DNA from: CAZIUL01 sp964542475
GTDB lineage: Bacteria > Planctomycetota > B15-G4 > CAYZWU01
Direction of reading: 5' to 3'
NCBI GenBank assembly: GCA_964542475.1
Contig: CAZIUL010000018.1
Span: 9,337-73,336, forward strand
Length of the DNA stretch: 64,000 nucleotides
Shown here: positions 59,595 through 64,000 of the stretch, one piece after another
Position numbering within the stretch: position 1 is the stretch's first letter
How the letters are laid out: each line of letters starts with the position of its first letter
Position numbers and translations under genes: made by a program
The notes under the pieces: model-generated
What the model was told of the DNA's origin: nothing
Databases searched by the model: none
The model's input: the letters and a program-made list of their open reading frames with translations, nothing else

Positions 59595-59948
59595 TCACCC
59601 AGCCATGGACTCGAGTTCCTGGACCACCTTTGCGTAAAGATCCCTCATCATGGGCATGTTTTTCTTCACCAGGTCGCTGTCCCCCGGTTCGTCCTGGATC
59701 TGCCTGGCAAGCTCTGCGATGTGCAGGAAACCGATGTTGCTGGTAGCTCCCTTTATGGTGTGAGCCGCGCTCATTACGCCGTCGATGTTACCGTAGGACA
59801 GGGCCTGCTCGAGATCTCCCATGAGCTCGACAAAACTCTCCTTGAATATCTCGAAGATCTCCATGTACTCTTCCATGTCCAGGCCTGTTTGCCTGATGAC
59901 ATCATCGAGATCAAATGAAAGGTCCTGATTGTTCACGGCTTCTATCAT
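59595..59948 (-). CDS. Orphan histidine phosphotransfer (HPt) protein
   Basis: 117 residues; ATG 59948 follows GGGGGA. Four-helix HPt domain with the phospho-accepting His63 in AAHTIKGATSNIGFLHI, preceded by FKESFVELMGDLEQAL, as in ArcB/TorS-type or stand-alone HPt proteins. It would pass phosphate between a hybrid kinase and a response regulator. No kinase or receiver is adjacent (the only receiver in the window, at 41524, lacks its Asp), so its partners are elsewhere. It is divergent from the MoxR operon. Confidence 0.85.
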   Translation of the reverse strand: MIEAVNNQDLSFDLDDVIRQTGLDMEEYMEIFEIFKESFVELMGDLEQALSYGNIDGVMSAAHTIKGATSNIGFLHIAELARQIQDEPGDSDLVKKNMPMMRDLYAKVVQELESMAG

Positions 59949-60265
59949 GGTGCTTCCCCCCGGCCTGCCAAACATACTTATTGCCGATTTCGATTACCTG
60001 TTTTCCTTATTCCTGTTTTCGGTGGCCTGCCAATGTAAACTTAAGTTCCAATAAAAATAATCGCATTGATTGGGGAGCCTCCATGTAGGCCGATTCCAAG
60101 GGGCTCCCGGACATGGCCGGTATGGAGCAATTCCGTATTTGCCTTACAGCTTTGAAACGGATATAAGGAACATGAATCAAGGCTTTGATCCAGAACATGT
60201 CTCTGCTGCGCAAGTGGGTCCAAAGCTCATAACCGGTAGTATTATAAACATTAAGAGAGGAACCA
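59949..60265. other. Intergenic region between divergent HPt and MoxR genes
   Basis: 317 bp, AT-richer than its neighbours. GAGAGG at 60255-60260 is the ribosome binding site of the MoxR gene. No gene, repeat of the two families or clear promoter is seen. Confidence 0.5.
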
Positions 60266-61183
60266 ATGGAAGTTGCTGTTGTCGGCGGGCTTGAACTGAG
60301 GCTCAGCCACCAGGATAACACGGAATGCGAATGGGTGGGCCAGCAAGAGCTGATGGATCAGCTCAACGCCTGCTGGCTGATCGTGGAAGAGAACGATATC
60401 AGCCTCTCTCCAAGGCTGCTCGGCCTGCCCGGTATCGGGAAAACCACCCTTGCTATTGCAGCGGCACGCGCGCTTGAAAAGGAGGTTTACGTTTTTCAGT
60501 GCACCTCCGACACAAGGCCTGAGGACCTGATAATCACCCCTGTGCTCGCTGAAAACGGAAAGATCGCCTACCACGCAAGCCCCGTTGTAACAGCCATGAT
60601 CCGCGGTGGCGCCTGCATCCTCGACGAGGGCAACCGGATGAGCGAGAAAAGCTGGGCCTCGCTTGCCCCGCTCCTCGACGCCCGGCGATACGTGGACAGC
60701 GTTGTAGCCGGCATCATGATCAAGGCTCATCCGGATTTCAGGTGTTGTGTGACAATGAATGACGATGCTTCCACCTACGAAATCCCCGACTACATCATGA
60801 GCCGTCTCCAGCCGGCAATAGAGATCGACTTTCCGTCGAGAGAGGACGAGCTGAAGATCCTGAGCTACAACATCCCTTTCGCCGAAAACGAGGTGCTGGG
60901 ACTTACCGTGGATTTTCTGATGCGGGCCCACAAACTCAACCTTCCGTTCTCATCGAGAGACGGAATCAATGTCATCCGCTACACGCTGAAGATGTTCGAA
61001 GCCGGGCAGGGAGAGCTCGGATCGCTGTGGAAGCAGGCTGTCGGGCAGGTTCTGGGAGAGGATTCTCTCGAGCTGGAAAAGCTTGCAAAAAAAAGGCGCG
61101 CGGACGATGAGGGCTCCATGGGGCTCGGGGACTTTTTCTTCGAGCCGGGTGATGATCTGAACCCGGACGGAGACGAAAAATGA
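60266..61183 (+). CDS. MoxR-type AAA+ ATPase
   Basis: 305 residues, cytoplasmic. Walker A GLPGIGKTT at 53-61 (Lys59), Walker B/ILDE in GGACILDEGNRMSEKSWASL, sensor 1 FRCCVTMNDDAST, and the arginine-finger/sensor 2 region IMSRLQPAIEIDF. The leading 45 residues hold a GQxELMDQL element as in MoxR proteins. These ATPases usually remodel a partner with a von Willebrand A or other domain encoded next to them. Here the next gene (51 bp) is the TraB-like protein. The tail is acidic (GDDLNPDGDEK). Confidence 0.85.
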   Translation: MEVAVVGGLELRLSHQDNTECEWVGQQELMDQLNACWLIVEENDISLSPRLLGLPGIGKTTLAIAAARALEKEVYVFQCTSDTRPEDLIITPVLAENGKIAYHASPVVTAMIRGGACILDEGNRMSEKSWASLAPLLDARRYVDSVVAGIMIKAHPDFRCCVTMNDDASTYEIPDYIMSRLQPAIEIDFPSREDELKILSYNIPFAENEVLGLTVDFLMRAHKLNLPFSSRDGINVIRYTLKMFEAGQGELGSLWKQAVGQVLGEDSLELEKLAKKRRADDEGSMGLGDFFFEPGDDLNPDGDEK

Positions 61184-61234
61184 AACCGGTCTCGTTTCGA
61201 TTCCAGCTTCACTTCCGGTTTTTTCAGGGCAAAA

Positions 61235-63085
61235 ATGAGCAGTAACACGATCAGGCTCGGCCAACACATCGATGTGGTCCCTTCCATACACCAGCGGTCC
61301 CCGTTTGCCGCGGAAGTCAGAAAGCTCTTCCTGGCCAGGCAATACCAAGCTGTTGCGGTGGAGGTGCCCCCGTTTCTCATGAACGCGGTTCTCCAGGGGG
61401 TAAAGCGCCTTCCGCTCGTCTCAGCCGTTGTGTACGACTACATCGACTCGTCCGGAAAGGAGGCCTGGGCTTACCTTCCCCTGGACCCAACCGACTCGAT
61501 CATCGAGGCCGTGCGCATGGCGGTTCCCGAACGAATCCCCGTGATCCCGGTGGACCTGGACTCGCCCATGTTCGAAAACCGGATCACCGTGCTGCCGGAC
61601 GAATACGCGGTCAGGCTATGCCCTTTGAAAAGATACTACAAGGCTGTTAAACCCTTTCTTCCTCAAACGCCTCCGGGCAGTCTGGATGACGAGAGAGAGC
61701 TCCGGATGGCGGTCTCCCTGCGGCAGCTCGACCGCGAAAAGAAACGGACACTCTTCGTTTGCGGGCTCGGGCATCTCGAGGGAATCAGGCGCCACTTCGA
61801 ATCCTCCGTGGAACCGGTAGAAGAGGAAGCGTACTTCTGCGAACCGCGGCTCTACTCAGTCAACCACGACACGCTTTATTTCATACTCGGCGAGCTCCCT
61901 TACCTTGCTCATCTGTACGAAAAAGCGCGCGCTTCCATCGACAACAAGGCTTACGAGGAGACGGACGGGATAAAGGAGCTGCTTGTAGCGGCGCGCGATG
62001 AATACCGGAGCGAAGAGCCGCGGCAGGCGGACGCAATCTCCACGCAGCGCTTGCAGGCCATGCTCGCCTACACCAGAAACCTATGCCTTGTCAAGCGCCG
62101 GATGACTCCCGATCTATACGATATCGTTGTGGCAGCCAAGGGAGTCGGGGGCTCGGAATACACCGCCCTGGTAGTAAAACTCGCCAAGTACTACCCATTC
62201 CTCGACACGACCCCGGACCTTCCGTTCATTGACATGGGAATAAACAGGGCCAGGGCACAGGACCTCGGCGCGATCGAGCTCCGCTCCAGGCTGCCCCGCG
62301 CCCCTGTCGAATGGAAAACGATCAAGCTGAAGCCCCCCCCTCCGCCACGGCTGAAGCGGAAATGGGCACACCTCTGGAACCCGTACCGAGGCTGCTCCTG
62401 GCCGCCGGAGGACGATAAAATCGAGTCGTTCCACAGGCACGTGCGCGGCATGACCCGGAAGCTGCTTTCAGAGGATCTGGCAAGGGTGGAAAAGTTCACA
62501 ACCTCGGTGAAGGACGGGATCGACCTCAGGGAAACGGTCCGCAACTGGCACAAGCGCGAGATCTACGTCAAGGAGCTTCCCCCTGCACGCGGAGAGGTCG
62601 AGGTCGTGGTTTTCGTGTTCGAAGACGCAAAAGACTGGGAGCAATATCCCTGGCGCACGACCTGGTACGCGGAACACGGCGCGGAATCAACGCTGGCGCT
62701 GTATGCGACGAACTATCTCGAGGAAATGGTCGGCCCCGGGATTGCCCGGGCAAAATACGGGGGATGCTTTCTTTTGTATCCTCCCCGCCCCATACCCGAC
62801 ATATGGAAGAGCCCCATGTTCGACCATTGCATGACTCCCGCGGAAAGGCTTACGGTCGCCGCGATGTTTCACTCGCGCGAGCGCTTCGTCACATACGTGG
62901 CCTGGAAACGGCCGGGGCTCAGGCTGAGGGAGGCGGCAAGAAGGCTCAACCGGCACCTGGTCTTTATCCCGCTCTCCAGGTTCTCGAGGGACACCATCCA
63001 ACGGCTCCGGATGGTGCATGTGCTCAACGGCATGGAAGTCAGGTCATGGGCTTCATTTTTTGTCCGCGATCCGTGGCGGCTTTGA
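61235..63085 (+). CDS. TraB/EreA-like domain protein, MoxR-linked
   Basis: 616 residues, no signal peptide. The amino third (about 10-230) resembles the TraB/PrgY/ChaN/erythromycin-esterase-like fold: HQRSPFAAEVRKLF, AVAVEVPPFLMNAVLQGVKR, then a distal VCGLGHLEGIRRHFE like the TraB GH-GI motif. The middle is helical, with a basic proline patch (KLKPPPPPRLKRKW, about 365-378), and the carboxy part (about 440-616) is mixed alpha/beta with a WEQYPWRTTWYAEH stretch. A MoxR ATPase just upstream is the likely partner. Related MoxR-associated proteins of unknown function exist; the match is by eye and family assignment is tentative. Function unknown. Confidence 0.6.
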   Translation: MSSNTIRLGQHIDVVPSIHQRSPFAAEVRKLFLARQYQAVAVEVPPFLMNAVLQGVKRLPLVSAVVYDYIDSSGKEAWAYLPLDPTDSIIEAVRMAVPERIPVIPVDLDSPMFENRITVLPDEYAVRLCPLKRYYKAVKPFLPQTPPGSLDDERELRMAVSLRQLDREKKRTLFVCGLGHLEGIRRHFESSVEPVEEEAYFCEPRLYSVNHDTLYFILGELPYLAHLYEKARASIDNKAYEETDGIKELLVAARDEYRSEEPRQADAISTQRLQAMLAYTRNLCLVKRRMTPDLYDIVVAAKGVGGSEYTALVVKLAKYYPFLDTTPDLPFIDMGINRARAQDLGAIELRSRLPRAPVEWKTIKLKPPPPPRLKRKWAHLWNPYRGCSWPPEDDKIESFHRHVRGMTRKLLSEDLARVEKFTTSVKDGIDLRETVRNWHKREIYVKELPPARGEVEVVVFVFEDAKDWEQYPWRTTWYAEHGAESTLALYATNYLEEMVGPGIARAKYGGCFLLYPPRPIPDIWKSPMFDHCMTPAERLTVAAMFHSRERFVTYVAWKRPGLRLREAARRLNRHLVFIPLSRFSRDTIQRLRMVHVLNGMEVRSWASFFVRDPWRL

Positions 63086-63112
63086 CCGCGGCTTGGGCAG
63101 GAGGAACATCGC

Positions 63113-63976
63113 ATGGTGCCCGACAAGACACTCGTAAGCGTTGACTTCGAAATAACGCCCTCAACAAAAGCGCGCGTCAGCATCTTCGACCGGGGTTTTC
63201 TTTTCGGAGACAGCGTGTACGAGGTCATCAGAACATACGCGGCCAAACCGTTCGCCCTGGACAGGCACTACAAGCGGCTCGGTCGCTCGGCCCGGGCCCT
63301 CGGTTTCGAGCTGCCCTTCGATCGCAGCGCCATCGAGGCTCACACGGACGAGCTCGTGTCGCGCCTTGGAATGGATGATTGCTATGTCAGGGTGATAGTT
63401 ACACGCGGGGCCGACGGTGTCACTCTACACCCGCCCGAGTATTCAACGCCTTGCACGGTTGTGATCGCGGGCGAGCTGCCACGGTGGCCGGCTGACTACT
63501 ACGACAAAGGTATATCCCTGGTCACGGTGGGCGTGCGGAGAAACCTCAGGGGCGCGCTCGACCCGATGATAAAATCGGGCAACTATCTCAACAACGTTCT
63601 CGCCTCAATGGAAGCGAGGCGCGCGGGCGCCGTGGAAGGGATCATGCTGAACGCGGACGGCCATGTGACCGAGTCTTCAACCGCCAACCTCTTCATCGTC
63701 AAAAACGGGGAGCTGATAACGCCTCCTGTGGAGGCAGGCATCCTGGACGGCGTTTTGAGGCACCTGGTGCTGGAGTTTGCAAAAAAAGAAGGGATACCAT
63801 GCTCGCAGAAGCTGTTCGGCATCGATGTCATGCACAACGCCGAAGAAGGCTTCATCACATCCACAACGCGGGATATCATGCCGGTCCGGCTGATTGACGG
63901 CGTCCGGCTCAGCTCACCCGGGCCTGTCACATCGCGGCTCATGGAAACGCTCGGCAGGTACGTACGCGCGGAATAA
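63113..63976 (+). CDS. Class IV PLP aminotransferase (branched-chain/D-amino acid type)
   Basis: 287 residues, cytoplasmic. AGGAGG lies 8 bases before ATG 63113. Fold-type IV marks: FDRGFLFGDSVYEVIRTYAA, catalytic Lys154 in MIKSGNYLNN, EGIMLNADGHVTESSTANLF, and TSTTRDIMPV near the end. It transfers an amino group between an amino acid and a keto acid; branched-chain, D-amino acid and aminodeoxychorismate-lyase functions share this fold and the sequence does not decide. It follows the TraB-like gene by 27 bp in the same direction and is likely co-transcribed with the MoxR genes. Confidence 0.85.
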   Translation: MVPDKTLVSVDFEITPSTKARVSIFDRGFLFGDSVYEVIRTYAAKPFALDRHYKRLGRSARALGFELPFDRSAIEAHTDELVSRLGMDDCYVRVIVTRGADGVTLHPPEYSTPCTVVIAGELPRWPADYYDKGISLVTVGVRRNLRGALDPMIKSGNYLNNVLASMEARRAGAVEGIMLNADGHVTESSTANLFIVKNGELITPPVEAGILDGVLRHLVLEFAKKEGIPCSQKLFGIDVMHNAEEGFITSTTRDIMPVRLIDGVRLSSPGPVTSRLMETLGRYVRAE

Positions 63977-63979
63977 TAC

Positions 63980-64000
63980 GCCGGTCGACAATGGAGAGCG
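63980..64000. repeat. Start of another GC-rich repeat unit (window edge)
   Basis: CGCCGGTCGACAATGGAGAGC after the last gene resembles the opening of the family units (CAATGGAG following a GCGCC-type stem). It is cut by the window end. Confidence 0.5.

Noticed and set aside
1..64000. tRNA, rRNA or known riboswitch
   Set aside because: I looked for tRNA-like cloverleaf and TTCGANNC motifs, and for conserved riboswitch cores, in the gaps and saw none; a covariance search could still find one.

Overview
The window is chromosomal DNA of an uncultivated, saccharolytic, Gram-negative-type bacterium, most likely a metagenome-assembled scaffold, because it carries a 100-N gap at 26287-26386 inside a tandem repeat. 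Lipoprotein signals, a Tat signal, sulfatase-fold enzymes, GH20, Gfo/Idh/MocA and DUF6807 proteins, carboxypeptidase-regulatory-like proteins and an inverted-repeat-rich intergenic space suggest the Planctomycetota / Lentisphaerota / Hydrogenedentota type of genome. This is inference; no rRNA or ribosomal marker gene is present.

Layout. 1-3.5 kb: AT-richer accessory DNA with a frameshifted hypothetical gene and an IS4-type element (1682-3095) whose transposase is broken by a 7-bp tandem duplication; partial genes lie on both sides. 3.5-14.8 kb (+): carboxypeptidase-regulatory-like protein, sulfatase-fold enzyme, a large phosphoesterase/PQQ-propeller fusion, a tandem SagB-type oxidoreductase, a second sulfatase-fold enzyme and a secreted PqqB-like metallo-beta-lactamase. 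15.4-16.2 kb: sulfotransferase. 16.3-19.6 kb (-): SSS transporter and GH20 hexosaminidase. 19.8-24.8 kb: unknown protein, beta-helix protein, and a zinc-finger/rhomboid pair. 24.9-33.2 kb (-): sugar/uronate operon (carboxypeptidase-regulatory-like lipoprotein, uxaC, DUF6807, two Gfo/Idh/MocA oxidoreductases, the last a lipoprotein on a collagen-like tether). 33.3-37.1 kb (-): overlapping methyltransferase, TPR membrane protein and lipoprotein sulfatase. 37.3-45.4 kb: TPR sensor-like protein, fused Nfn/Sud-type oxidoreductase, degenerate receiver, ADP-forming acyl-CoA synthetase and DinB protein. 45.4-55.5 kb: glycan/surface block of a radical SAM protein, glycosyltransferases, a membrane sulfatase-fold enzyme and a GT39-like protein. 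56.6-64 kb: degenerate-kinase membrane protein coupled to a lipoprotein, an orphan HPt protein, and a MoxR / TraB-like / class IV aminotransferase cluster.

Common threads. All four sulfatase-fold proteins have Thr where true sulfatases have the formylglycine Cys/Ser, so they are better read as phospho- or phosphoglycerol-transferase/phosphodiesterase-like enzymes; with the glycosyltransferases and sulfotransferase they suggest active remodelling of surface glycans. Two families of intergenic inverted repeats run through the window: a roughly 175-bp long hairpin element (three full copies plus fragments) and a GC-rich double-hairpin repeat in 87-91-bp tandem arrays whose stems show compensatory changes. 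Several gene ends (sulfotransferase 5' side, glycosyltransferase 3' end, receiver 3' end) touch these repeats.

Possible frame disruptions occur at about 520-531, 2108-2121 and 48183-48210; whether they are biological or assembly errors cannot be told from the sequence alone.
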